Of a stretch of 64,000 bases of DNA, positions 55,413-63,535 are shown one piece after another. This stretch comes from Bacteroides mediterraneensis. GTDB taxonomy: Bacteria; Bacteroidota; Bacteroidia; Bacteroidales; Bacteroidaceae. Under the pieces are notes generated by a model, which saw only the letters and a list, made by a program, of their open reading frames with translations, was not told the origin of the DNA and did not search any database. Position numbers and translations under genes: made by a program. Where the stretch lies: assembly GCF_900128455.1 (NCBI RefSeq), contig NZ_LT635783.1, positions 3,214,546-3,278,545 of the forward strand, written 5' to 3'. Positions within the stretch are counted from its first letter, which is position 1; every line of letters starts with the position of its first letter.

Positions 55413-55997
55413 TCAATTATCTATGGTGTATTCTTCAATGCCACGAATTGCCTCTTTGGCCTTACGACGCACTTGAACACAGTGTAAAATTCCTCCGACA
55501 GCACCCAATACAAAGCCGACACTACCCCCGTAGCATATCATTTCACCTCCCACTTTCGGATAGCTTTCGAACATAAACCATACAATCCAACACAAAGCAA
55601 AGGGAATACCGAAATAAAGCCATCTCAAACCAAGCTGGTTCATTCGTACCAATGCTTTGCTGATATCCAACAAGTTCCCCGTTGAAATGCAATCAATACT
55701 GACACCCTTATGGCTATATCGCTGGTAAATTCCGGCTATAATCAAAAACACAGAAGTAAAAACACAAAAGATCCACGAATATCCCATCAACAAGAAAAAT
55801 GTATTGCAATACACCAGTGCGAAACCTATCAAAAAATAGATAAACCTTTTCTTCCGATTAATATAGGCAACCTTGTCCTGCGTAGAGTTTTTAAGTAACT
55901 TTTCACTAACGATGATTTCTTTGGCCAGCTTGTCCCTTAGCAACTGAATCTGTTGCTTCATCTCATCTAATTCAAATTCATCTACATAATTTTCCAT
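55413..55997 (-). CDS. Four-helix membrane protein next to the sigma factor
   Basis: 194 residues. A cytoplasmic N-terminal coiled coil (ELDEMKQQIQLLRDKLAKEI, about 10-40), then two pairs of membrane helices (FIYFLIGFALVYCNTFFLL, IFCVFTSVFLIIAGIY; LYFGIPFALCWIVWFMF, GSVGFVLGAVGGILHCV) and a charged tail. It starts 10 bp after the sigma factor stop, the usual place of an anti-sigma or membrane partner; no known anti-sigma domain is recognisable. Function unknown. Confidence 0.7.
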   Translation of the reverse strand: MENYVDEFELDEMKQQIQLLRDKLAKEIIVSEKLLKNSTQDKVAYINRKKRFIYFLIGFALVYCNTFFLLMGYSWIFCVFTSVFLIIAGIYQRYSHKGVSIDCISTGNLLDISKALVRMNQLGLRWLYFGIPFALCWIVWFMFESYPKVGGEMICYGGSVGFVLGAVGGILHCVQVRRKAKEAIRGIEEYTIDN

Positions 55998-56007
55998 GAT
56001 AGCACAG

Positions 56008-56487
56008 TTAATGGTTCGACATTTTTTTCAACTCTTCTTTAATACGATACAAACGCACAGATACATTTTTGGTAGAAATTCCGACAATAGCACCGATTTC
56101 TTCATAACTCATATTTTCCAGCCACAACAAAACAATGGCACGATCAAAAGGATTCAGCCGATGAATGCGGTCATAGAGCAGACGAATCTGCTTGGAACTT
56201 TCATCTTTATCTTCAAACAGATTGATATCCATGGTCAAAGGAACAACAGCACGCCTTTTCTTTTTCCTTTCGTATGAAATGCAGGTATTGAAACTCACTT
56301 TCCATATCCATGTATTGACGTTAGTAAGATTCTTGAAAGAATCATATCCTTTCCAAAGATTAATAAGCACTTCCTGAAAAAGATCACTTACTTCATCAGC
56401 ATCCTTCGAGAACATAAAACACACCGTATAAATGGTACTCTTATGCTCTTTGACCATTTGCGCAAATGCAGTATCCAATGTTTTCAT
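56008..56487 (-). CDS. ECF-type RNA polymerase sigma factor
   Basis: 159 residues. Region 2 contains DLFQEVLINLWKGYDSF and NVNTWIWKVSFNTCISYERK; region 4 contains LNPFDRAIVLLWLENMSYEEIGAIVGISTKNVSVRLYRIKEEL. Directs polymerase to a small set of promoters in answer to an envelope signal. The gene pair with the downstream membrane protein is flanked by two direct copies of an intergenic repeat. Confidence 0.92.
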   Translation of the reverse strand: MKTLDTAFAQMVKEHKSTIYTVCFMFSKDADEVSDLFQEVLINLWKGYDSFKNLTNVNTWIWKVSFNTCISYERKKKRRAVVPLTMDINLFEDKDESSKQIRLLYDRIHRLNPFDRAIVLLWLENMSYEEIGAIVGISTKNVSVRLYRIKEELKKMSNH

Positions 56488-56541
56488 ATCGTATGAATTT
56501 GTTTTTGACCATTAGACGCTTAGACCATCAGAAAAACTACA

Positions 56542-56549
56542 CAAAAGTA
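56542..56549 (-). promoter_or_regulatory. Candidate -7 element of the sigma factor gene
   Basis: Minus strand TACTTTTG, 54 bp upstream of ATG 56487. No consensus -33 box 19-21 bp away, so it may need an activator. Confidence 0.45.
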
Positions 56550-56656
56550 GAAACTTTTTTAAAGAAAATACGGAAATACAGAAGTAGGAACAAAGTTATC
56601 CCAAGTAATATGCTCGTTTTCCAACAACTGTTCTCAATTTTCTCAAAGACAACATT

Positions 56657-56823
56657 CCAACTTACCTCGTCACGAACGTGACGATATCTTGACACAAACG
56701 TGACGCGCTCTTATCAGCAACGTGACGAGGTCTCCGCACGATTGTACCGAGGTATATTCATAAAGACACTTTACCAAAATAAATGGGACAAAAGAGAATC
56801 ATCTCTACTTGCCCCATACAAAA
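56657..56823. repeat. Intergenic repeat element, copy B (four 22-bp units)
   Basis: Same ends and same orientation as copy A, but 167 bp long, exactly 66 bp (3 x 22) more. The extra length is four 22-bp units (56664-56751) instead of one; three contain AACGTGACG at 56675, 56697 and 56719. CGTCACGAACGTGACG is a palindrome with a 2-bp centre, and CCTCGTCACG pairs with CGTGACGAGG. Confidence 0.8.
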
Positions 56824-56828
56824 ACAGA

Positions 56829-56860
56829 AGAGGGACGCACGGTTGAACATGCATCCCTCT
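56829..56860 (-). terminator. Terminator of the decarboxylase operon
   Basis: AGAGGGACGC (56829-56838) pairs with GCATCCCTCT (56851-56860, one mismatch); it lies 22 bp after the oadB stop. Confidence 0.65.
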
Positions 56861-56881
56861 TTCCTATGCTATGGTGATTTT

Positions 56882-58042
56882 TTAAATCAAGAATCCCAGC
56901 AAAATACCGGCAGCTACTGCCGAACCGATGACACCGGCCACGTTCGGACCCATGGCGTGCATCAGCAGGTAGTTACTCGGATCGTATTCCAACCCTACCA
57001 CCTGCGAAATACGGGCAGAGTCGGGTACCGCAGATACACCGGCATTACCAATAAGCGGATTGATTTTATCGTTTTTGGGAAGAATCAGGTTGAATATCTT
57101 CACGAAAATCACACCGGAAGCGGTGGCAATCACGAATGACAAGGCACCCAGACCGAAAATCTTCAAAGAGTCCACGGTCAGGAACTCAGAAGCCTGCGTG
57201 GAAGCTCCCACGGTAAGTCCCAACAGGATAGTGATGGTATCAATCAGCGGACCACGGGCTGTTTCAGCCAGACGACGGGTCACGCCACTTTCCTTCAACA
57301 AGTTACCGAAGAACAGCATACCCAGCAAAGGCAAACCGGACGGAACCAGGAAACAGGTCAACAACAAGCCTACAATCGGGAACATCACCTTTTCTGTGTG
57401 GGATACGGCACGAGGTGCTTTCATGCGGATCAGCCGCTCCTTCTTGGTGGTAAGCAAACGCATGATAGGCGGTTGTATCACAGGTACAAGGGCCATGTAA
57501 GAATAAGCCGACACGGCAATCGCTCCCATCAAGTTAGGTGCCAGCTTGGACGAAAGGAAAATAGCTGTCGGACCGTCGGCACCACCAATAATACCGATGG
57601 CTCCTGCCTGCATCGGGTCGAACCCCCAAGCAAGGGCAATCATGTAAGCTCCAAAAATACCGAACTGTGCAGCCGCCCCAATCAACATCAGCTTTGGATT
57701 GGATATCAAGGCCGAAAAATCGGTCATGGCCCCGATACCCAAGAAGATGAGGGGCGGATACCAGCCGGAGGTCACTCCCTGGTATAGAATATTCAGAACG
57801 GAACCCTCTTCATAAAGCCCGACTTTCAGGCCAGCCTCCATGTTGAAGGGAATGTTACCAATCAAGATACCAAAGCCGATGGGAATCAGTAACATCGGCT
57901 CAAACTCTTTTGCCACAGCCAGATAAATGAAAAAGATACCGACCAGAATCATCACCACATGCTGGATAGTGGCGTTATGAAAGCCGGTATAGGTCCAGAA
58001 ATCGGCCAGGTTATTCTGTAAAAAACTAGCAAATTCTCCCAT
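56882..58042 (-). CDS. oadB: Na+-translocating decarboxylase beta subunit
   Basis: 386 residues with about ten membrane helices. Carries the ion-path motifs GADGPTAIFLSSKLAPNL and YDPSNYLLMHAMGPNVAGVIGSAVAAG, and NPKLMLIGAAAQFGIF. This subunit decarboxylates carboxybiotin and exports Na+. Last gene of the mce-mmdA-oadG-biotin carrier-oadB operon, so here part of methylmalonyl-CoA decarboxylase rather than oxaloacetate decarboxylase. Confidence 0.93.
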   Translation of the reverse strand: MGEFASFLQNNLADFWTYTGFHNATIQHVVMILVGIFFIYLAVAKEFEPMLLIPIGFGILIGNIPFNMEAGLKVGLYEEGSVLNILYQGVTSGWYPPLIFLGIGAMTDFSALISNPKLMLIGAAAQFGIFGAYMIALAWGFDPMQAGAIGIIGGADGPTAIFLSSKLAPNLMGAIAVSAYSYMALVPVIQPPIMRLLTTKKERLIRMKAPRAVSHTEKVMFPIVGLLLTCFLVPSGLPLLGMLFFGNLLKESGVTRRLAETARGPLIDTITILLGLTVGASTQASEFLTVDSLKIFGLGALSFVIATASGVIFVKIFNLILPKNDKINPLIGNAGVSAVPDSARISQVVGLEYDPSNYLLMHAMGPNVAGVIGSAVAAGILLGFLI

Positions 58043-58044
58043 AA

Positions 58045-58473
58045 TTATTCAATGATTATCAGGTCTGTACCTTCGAGTATTGATTCTCCTTTGCTCACCT
58101 TGATGGCAGTCACCTTACCGTCACGGTCGGCTTTGATGTCGTTTTCCATCTTCATGGCTTCAAGCACAAGCAGCGTCTGCCCACGTTTCACGGTATCTCC
58201 TTCTTTCACCTTGATTTCCAGAATGACACCCGGAAGCGGAGACTTGATACCCGATTTGCTTCCTGCTACTACCGGACGGCTTACAGCTGGAGGAGGAGCA
58301 GCCGGAGTGGTAGCTGCCGTGCGAACTACCGGTTTAATTTTCGGACCGGCCTTTTTCTCCAGTTCTACGGTATAGGCCGTTCCATTCACTTCTACATGTA
58401 CGTTGTTGTCTTCTATGTCTCCCACGGTCACCTTATAAAGATTTCCGTTGATTTTATATCTGTATTCTTTCAT
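58045..58473 (-). CDS. Biotin carrier subunit of the decarboxylase
   Basis: 142 residues. A flexible Ala/Pro-rich linker (about 50-70) leads to the biotinyl domain with the site VLEAMKMEND (Lys biotinylated) between two Gly-rich turns. It starts 21 bp after the oadG stop and ends 2 bp before oadB. Confidence 0.93.
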   Translation of the reverse strand: MKEYRYKINGNLYKVTVGDIEDNNVHVEVNGTAYTVELEKKAGPKIKPVVRTAATTPAAPPPAVSRPVVAGSKSGIKSPLPGVILEIKVKEGDTVKRGQTLLVLEAMKMENDIKADRDGKVTAIKVSKGESILEGTDLIIIE

Positions 58474-58494
58474 GGTTATCTTTTTCTTTAGAGG

Positions 58495-59427
58495 TTATTT
58501 CTTATGAGGAGTCTCACGCAAGGTATAAATCTTGGAACTCCATGGTGAATAGCTTCGTTTCACCCGACTGATGGTCAGAATGGTTTCTTCCACATCGTGG
58601 TCGGCACCTTGGGCTTCATGCAAAGCCATGGAAATGGCGGCAATCACTTCACCCGGAGCTTCACCTAGCTTGCGTTCCTTTGCCTCCTGCTTGTCGGTCA
58701 CATTCTGGGCCTTCATCGCATTGCGTTTACGCAACTTGACAGCCAACTTACCTACAAACTTGAAACAGAGGTAAAGCAATATCAACCCGAAAAATACCAC
58801 GCTCATAGCAGAAATGGCCATGCCGATACCTACCGGGTCATGCTGTTCGAACTTTTCCATCTTCGGGTTGCTTTCAATGGTCTGGTTGTTGGTGCTCGGA
58901 GTCACGTATTTATCCTCGCTTCCACCTTTTACCTCCCATTCCTTAGAACCATCCCCCACACGTGCATACGACTGATCGGCTTGAAGCACACCTGCCGGAA
59001 CGACTACCTGGTCTAACAGCTTCTTACCCGAATCATACAAACCAATCCAGTTGTCCTGTGTCTTGCTCAAGACAAAATTCGTATGGAACGTACCTCTTCT
59101 TGGTGCACCGTCAGCCCAAAACAAGGCATGCTGGCGAGGCTTCAACAGGGTCAACACATCCCCTTTCGGAATAAAATAAGAAAGGGTATCACCAGGCTGA
59201 CTACTTACCCTCAGATAACATCCAGCCAAGTCGGCACTACTGTATGCTCTGTTGAATATTTCCACCCATCCACTGTGTACGCCATAATCGTCCTGAAAAT
59301 TGGCTTCATTATCCACCAGCACCTCATTGATGAGCAGCTTGGAAGTGGTGTTCTGTTCTTTACAGGACGAGAAACCAACCAACAGCAACAGGGCCAGAAA
59401 TATTCCGCTTTTATGTATTTTCATCAT
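58495..59427 (-). CDS. Decarboxylase gamma subunit with an N-terminal lamin-tail-type domain
   Basis: 310 residues, far longer than a usual OadG (about 80-100). Lipoprotein-like N-terminus (lipobox FSSC), then a beta domain of the lamin-tail/LTD type (about 30-170: LLINEVLVDNEAN, DDYGVHSGWVEIFN, DNWIGLYDSG), then the OadG part with one membrane helix (GIGMAISAMSVVFFGLILLYL) and a charged tail. The gamma subunit anchors the complex; the periplasmic LTD domain is an addition whose role is unknown. Confidence 0.8.
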   Translation of the reverse strand: MMKIHKSGIFLALLLLVGFSSCKEQNTTSKLLINEVLVDNEANFQDDYGVHSGWVEIFNRAYSSADLAGCYLRVSSQPGDTLSYFIPKGDVLTLLKPRQHALFWADGAPRRGTFHTNFVLSKTQDNWIGLYDSGKKLLDQVVVPAGVLQADQSYARVGDGSKEWEVKGGSEDKYVTPSTNNQTIESNPKMEKFEQHDPVGIGMAISAMSVVFFGLILLYLCFKFVGKLAVKLRKRNAMKAQNVTDKQEAKERKLGEAPGEVIAAISMALHEAQGADHDVEETILTISRVKRSYSPWSSKIYTLRETPHKK

Positions 59428-59449
59428 TATTGTCGTTTTTTAGTTACTA

Positions 59450-61003
59450 TTACAAAGGAATATTACCGTGTTTCTTGGCCGGATTGGTCAGTTTCTTGGT
59501 CTGCAACTGCTGCAAGGCGCGGATAATACGGAAACGCGTGTTACGCGGCTCAATGACATCATCAATATAGCCATACTTAGCTGCATTATACGGGTTGGCA
59601 AACAGCTTCGTATATTCAGCTTCCTTCTCTGCCATGAAGGCTTTCGGGTCGGGAGCTTCCTTGGCTTCCTTAGCATACAACACTTCTACAGCACCGGCTC
59701 CACCCATTACGGCAATTTCGGCAGTTGGCCATGCATAATTCATGTCGCCCCGCAACTGCTTACAGCTCATCACAATGTGAGAACCTCCATACGACTTGCG
59801 AAGAGTAACCGTCACTTTAGGTACAGTGGCCTCTCCATAAGCATACAACAGTTTGGCTCCGTGCAGAATGACGGCATTGTATTCTTGTCCCGTACCCGGC
59901 AAGAAGCCCGGCACATCCACCAATGATACGATAGGAATATTGAAAGCGTCACAGAAACGGACGAAACGAGCGGCTTTACGGGATGCATTGCAATCGAGCA
60001 CACCGGCCAGAAACTTCGGTTGGTTGGCAACGATACCGACCGACTGTCCGTTAAAGCGAGCAAAACCGATGATGATATTCTTGGCAAAATCACGCTGCAC
60101 TTCGAGAAACTCCCCATTATCGACAATGGCACCGATTACTTCGTACATATCGTATGCCTTGTTCGGGCTGTCAGGAATAATTTCGTTGAGTGAATCTTCC
60201 AAACGATCAATCGGGTCCATACAGTCCACATAAGGAGGCTCTTCCAGATTGTTCTGTGGGATATAGCTCAACAATTTACGAATCAATGCCAAGCCTTCTT
60301 CTTCAGTAGCTGCCGTAAAATGCGTCACACCTGAACGAGTGGAATGGACACTGGCACCTCCCAAATCTTCCTGTGACACATCCTCTCCTGTCACCGTTTT
60401 CACTACCTTCGGACCTGTAAGGAACATGTAAGAAGTACCTTCCATCATCAAGGTGAAGTCTGTCAAGGCCGGAGAATATACTGCACCTCCTGCACAAGGA
60501 CCAAAGATACCGGAAATCTGCGGAATCACTCCTGAAGCTAGGATATTGCGCTGGAAAATTTCCGCATAACCCGCCAAGGCATTGATACCTTCCTGAATAC
60601 GTGCACCTCCAGAGTCGTTCAATCCGATACATGGCGCCCCCATCTTCATGGCCATATCCATCACCTTACAAATTTTCAACGACATGGTTTCTGACAAGGA
60701 ACCGGCAGAAACGGTGAAATCCTGAGCAAAAACATAAACCAGACGGCCTTCGATAGTCCCGTAACCGGTTACGACGCCGTCTCCCAAATAATGTTTCTTG
60801 TCCATTCCGAAATTTGTACAGCGATGCTGCACGAACATGTCCATTTCTTCAAAGCTTCCTTCATCAAGGAGCATGGCTATACGTTCACGTGCAGTGTACT
60901 TTCCTTTATCATGTTGTTTGTCGATGGCTTTCGTGCCGCCACCCAGACGAGCCTGCGCACGAAGCTCTATCAGTTCTTTTACTTTTTCAAGTTGGTTACT
61001 CAT
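59450..61003 (-). CDS. mmdA: Methylmalonyl-CoA decarboxylase/acyl-CoA carboxyltransferase subunit
   Basis: 517 residues. Carboxyltransferase domains: DSGGARIQEGINALAGYAEIF and the FGPCAGGAVYSPALTDF segment form the acyl-CoA oxyanion holes; the C-terminal half has VDVPGFLPGTGQEYNAVILHGAKL and SYGGSHIVMSCKQL. Moves carboxyl from methylmalonyl-CoA to the biotin carrier to yield propionyl-CoA. Located after mce and before oadG, which identifies it as the decarboxylase type. Confidence 0.93.
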   Translation of the reverse strand: MSNQLEKVKELIELRAQARLGGGTKAIDKQHDKGKYTARERIAMLLDEGSFEEMDMFVQHRCTNFGMDKKHYLGDGVVTGYGTIEGRLVYVFAQDFTVSAGSLSETMSLKICKVMDMAMKMGAPCIGLNDSGGARIQEGINALAGYAEIFQRNILASGVIPQISGIFGPCAGGAVYSPALTDFTLMMEGTSYMFLTGPKVVKTVTGEDVSQEDLGGASVHSTRSGVTHFTAATEEEGLALIRKLLSYIPQNNLEEPPYVDCMDPIDRLEDSLNEIIPDSPNKAYDMYEVIGAIVDNGEFLEVQRDFAKNIIIGFARFNGQSVGIVANQPKFLAGVLDCNASRKAARFVRFCDAFNIPIVSLVDVPGFLPGTGQEYNAVILHGAKLLYAYGEATVPKVTVTLRKSYGGSHIVMSCKQLRGDMNYAWPTAEIAVMGGAGAVEVLYAKEAKEAPDPKAFMAEKEAEYTKLFANPYNAAKYGYIDDVIEPRNTRFRIIRALQQLQTKKLTNPAKKHGNIPL

Positions 61004-61051
61004 GGTATTAGTCTTTAATATGGATAAAATAAAAAAGAGGTTTCTGCCGGG

Positions 61052-61456
61052 TTATTTTTCACAAAGTTCTGTCAATACTCCCATGGTTGATTTCGGGTGC
61101 AGGAAAGCAATATGCAGTCCTTCTGCTCCTTTACGGGGAACCTTGTCAATCAAACGGATTCCTGCTTCTTCTGCCTGTGCCAACGCATTTGCCACTCCGT
61201 CTTCTACTGCAAAAGCCACATGATGTACGCCCATCCCGCGGTTTTCAATAAACTTGGCTATAGTACTGTCCGGACCCGTCGGTTCCAATAATTCGATTTT
61301 TGTGTCACCACATTTCAAGAAAGCAGTCTTTACCTTCTGGTCTTCTACGGTTTCTATGTTATAGCATTTCAATCCGAGGACGTTTTCATAATAAGGAAGG
61401 GCTTCTTCAATACTTTTGACTGCGATGCCCAAATGTTCAATGTGAGAAATTTTCAT
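61052..61456 (-). CDS. mce: Methylmalonyl-CoA epimerase
   Basis: 134 residues, VOC fold. Metal ligands: HIEHLGIAVKS (His), KIELLEPTGPD (Glu) and GMGVHHVAFAVED (His). Converts (R)- to (S)-methylmalonyl-CoA or back, feeding the decarboxylase. Start at ATG 61456; the longer open frame would include the AT-rich leader and the palindrome. Confidence 0.93.
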   Translation of the reverse strand: MKISHIEHLGIAVKSIEEALPYYENVLGLKCYNIETVEDQKVKTAFLKCGDTKIELLEPTGPDSTIAKFIENRGMGVHHVAFAVEDGVANALAQAEEAGIRLIDKVPRKGAEGLHIAFLHPKSTMGVLTELCEK

Positions 61457-61491
61457 AATAGAATTGTTTTTTATGGGTATTAATTTAAAGC

Positions 61492-61508
61492 TGTGTATCA
61501 GATACACA
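61492..61508. promoter_or_regulatory. Perfect 8+1+8 palindrome upstream of the decarboxylase operon
   Basis: TGTGTATC-A-GATACACA lies 36-52 bp upstream of the mce ATG, in a spot suited to an operator. No consensus -7 box is clear here, so the promoter may depend on a regulator binding it. Confidence 0.5.
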
Positions 61509-61619
61509 CAGACAAAGAAAAGAAAATTGCGGTGAAAAAAGAAACTTTTTGACGATTTTTTCAAAGAATACCCGTTGTTTAAAGAGAGCTTAATCCCTTT
61601 ATGGCTTCCGTTTCAACAG

Positions 61620-62588
61620 CTATACATAGATTTTGGTAAGTAATCGGTTGAGCCACCCCCAACGCACATGAAACCAACGACGGCTGCTCATCTGCTTTCC
61701 TCCAAAACGCAGAATAAAGTCGCGATAACCGTATTTCTTAAAAGGCAGACCGGCATCAATAAACTCAAAGTGATCACATCCTTGTGAACGGGCATATCGA
61801 ATGGCTCCCCATACAGCCAGCACACCCGGATACTGCAAAGGATAACTTTTACGCATCCCTCCGGAGAATAAAAGGTAGGCATCACTCCCCGAGAACAGAC
61901 ATACGGACCCCCCAATAATTTTATCCTTGTAACGCACGATAAAAATCTTTCCACAATGGGAAAAATGTTCCAACAAAGTACTGAAAAATCCTATATCCGG
62001 CAAATAACGGTGAATTTTGGGCGAATAATAACGTTTTAACATGCTAAAAAAAGCGTTCAGCTCTTCCTTTGTATGAGCCACCTCAATAACAGCCCCATTC
62101 TTCAGTCCGTGACTGATTTGCTTTTTACGGGAAGTACTCATCCATTTGTCCAAGGAATCATGGTGAAGAGAATTACGAACCCGTAGCCAGCGGACAGGGA
62201 AATAACCGTTCCGACGAAAATAGCGATAGCCAAACAGAGGCTCTTCCAAATTACGAAACTCCAACACAAAAGCCCGATCAGCAAATTGAAGGGTAAAATA
62301 CGAGAGCAATTCCCGAAAAATCTCTTCCCTTCGGTAAGAGGAAGGAAAATATTCACCCACTCCATACGCATATCCTTTCTCCACAAAACGACTCAGGCGC
62401 GTACTCTTACGCAAAATACACAGTAACTTACCCACAGGGGTCACTCCTTCGTAAGCGACCAGTAAACGTGGACAGTATCCTTTCGTCTGTTCCAATACAT
62501 GAAACAGTTCGGTAGAATGAAAGATGTTGGAACCCGGCAGTTCGGGTACATCCTTAGCGTGGTAATATGTAGCTAAACGGATGCTCAT
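61620..62588 (-). CDS. FemAB/GNAT-like acyltransferase
   Basis: 322 residues. Two GNAT-like halves; STSRKKQISHGLKNGAVIEV, FIVRYKDKIIGGSVCLFSG, and GVLAVWGAIRYARSQGCDHFEFIDAG are typical of the FemAB-like/BioF2 acetyltransferases used for lipid-II bridge formation or capsule and EPS synthesis. Gram-negative members mostly have unknown acceptors. The ATG at 62588 is only 7 bp from a TAnnTTTG element, so the mRNA may be leaderless. Confidence 0.75.
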   Translation of the reverse strand: MSIRLATYYHAKDVPELPGSNIFHSTELFHVLEQTKGYCPRLLVAYEGVTPVGKLLCILRKSTRLSRFVEKGYAYGVGEYFPSSYRREEIFRELLSYFTLQFADRAFVLEFRNLEEPLFGYRYFRRNGYFPVRWLRVRNSLHHDSLDKWMSTSRKKQISHGLKNGAVIEVAHTKEELNAFFSMLKRYYSPKIHRYLPDIGFFSTLLEHFSHCGKIFIVRYKDKIIGGSVCLFSGSDAYLLFSGGMRKSYPLQYPGVLAVWGAIRYARSQGCDHFEFIDAGLPFKKYGYRDFILRFGGKQMSSRRWFHVRWGWLNRLLTKIYV

Positions 62589-62594
62589 GTCACG

Positions 62595-62602
62595 CAAATT
62601 TA
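62595..62602 (-). promoter_or_regulatory. Candidate -7 element of the FemAB-like gene
   Basis: Minus strand TAAATTTG, directly upstream of ATG 62588. It is divergent from, and close to, the nitroreductase promoter. Confidence 0.4.
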
Positions 62603-62612
62603 CATTTTTTTA

Positions 62613-62643
62613 TTGAGGATTTAACAGGGAAGCCTTATATTTG
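62613..62643 (+). promoter_or_regulatory. Promoter of the nitroreductase gene
   Basis: TTG (62613-62615), 20 bp, TATATTTG (62636-62643), 20 bp upstream of ATG 62664. Confidence 0.6.
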
Positions 62644-62663
62644 TCCACGTAAACTTATTTTTT

Positions 62664-63200
62664 ATGGAAAACTTCAGTGATTTAATTAGAAACAGGCGAA
62701 GTATGCGTAAATTCACAGGTGAGGAACTTACCCAAGACCAAGTGCTCACCTTACTGAAAGCAGCCTTGATGTCTCCCTCATCCAAACGCTCCAACTGCTG
62801 GCAGTTTATTGTCATCGACGACAAAGACACATTGGAAAAGCTTTCTTTCTGCAAGGAATCGGGAGCTGCCTTTGTAAAAGATGCAGCGGTAGCCATTGTG
62901 GTTACAGCCGACCCTCTTGCCAGTGATGTGTGGATTGAAGATGCTTCCATCGCCTCTATCATGATACAATTGCAAGCCGAAGATCTGGGATTGGGAAGTT
63001 GCTGGGTCCAAATCAGGGAACGTTTCACAGCCAACGGTCTGTCTGCCAACGAATATGTCCACGAATTGCTGGATCTTCCCTTACAATTACAAGTACTGTC
63101 TATCATCGCCATAGGACACAAAGGAATGGAGCGAAAGCCTTTCGACGAGTCACACCTGCAATGGGAAAAGGTACACATTAATAAATATGGAGGAAAATAA
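62664..63200 (+). CDS. Nitroreductase-family flavoprotein
   Basis: 178 residues. FMN-binding RRSMRKFTGEEL at the N-terminus, SPSSKRSNCWQFIVIDD, and the C-terminal GLGSCWVQIRER and IIAIGHKGMER. FMN-dependent NAD(P)H enzyme; the natural substrate is unknown. Its stop overlaps the next ATG (TAATG), and the two following genes also overlap, so this is a coupled three-gene unit. Confidence 0.88.
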   Translation: MENFSDLIRNRRSMRKFTGEELTQDQVLTLLKAALMSPSSKRSNCWQFIVIDDKDTLEKLSFCKESGAAFVKDAAVAIVVTADPLASDVWIEDASIASIMIQLQAEDLGLGSCWVQIRERFTANGLSANEYVHELLDLPLQLQVLSIIAIGHKGMERKPFDESHLQWEKVHINKYGGK

Positions 63201-63535
63201 TGGCTACAGCAATAGGTAAACACAAGGATACGTACCGGGCTACCGCCGTTTTCCTCGTACTGACGGGACTGCTCTATCTGATTGACAAATGGGTGGGATT
63301 CGGGAATCTGGGACTACCATGGGTAATGCAGAAAGATACCATGCTACTCTATGCAGCCGTAATTTACCTATGGTTTAAAAGTGACAAGTCGGTTGGCCTC
63401 ATTCTATTGGGTATCTGGCTGATACAAAACATCGGGCTGGTGATTTCCCTGCTGGGACAAATATCGACATTTCTGTTACCTGCAGTCCTGCTGGCCATTG
63501 GAGTTTTATTGTATTTCTTATCTTCACGCGGATGA
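63200..63535 (+). CDS. Small membrane protein
   Basis: 111 residues with about four hydrophobic helices (AVFLVLTGLLYLIDKWV, TMLLYAAVIYLWF, VGLILLGIWLIQNIGL, FLLPAVLLAIGVLLYFL). It resembles the small DUF5668-like membrane proteins but I cannot assign a family firmly. Coupled at both ends by overlapping start/stop codons. Confidence 0.65.
   Translation: MATAIGKHKDTYRATAVFLVLTGLLYLIDKWVGFGNLGLPWVMQKDTMLLYAAVIYLWFKSDKSVGLILLGIWLIQNIGLVISLLGQISTFLLPAVLLAIGVLLYFLSSRG

Larger units (their letters stand above)
56488..56881. other. 394-bp gene-free region upstream of the sigma factor gene
   Basis: Holds the sigma-gene -7 element (56542-56549), repeat copy B (56657-56823) with its 22-bp tandem units, and the oadB terminator (56829-56860). 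No plausible coding frame. Confidence 0.7.

Noticed and set aside
55185-56823. Transposon or IS interpretation of the flanking repeats
   Set aside because: No transposase, no terminal inverted repeats and no target-site duplication are visible; the copies are direct and differ in unit number.
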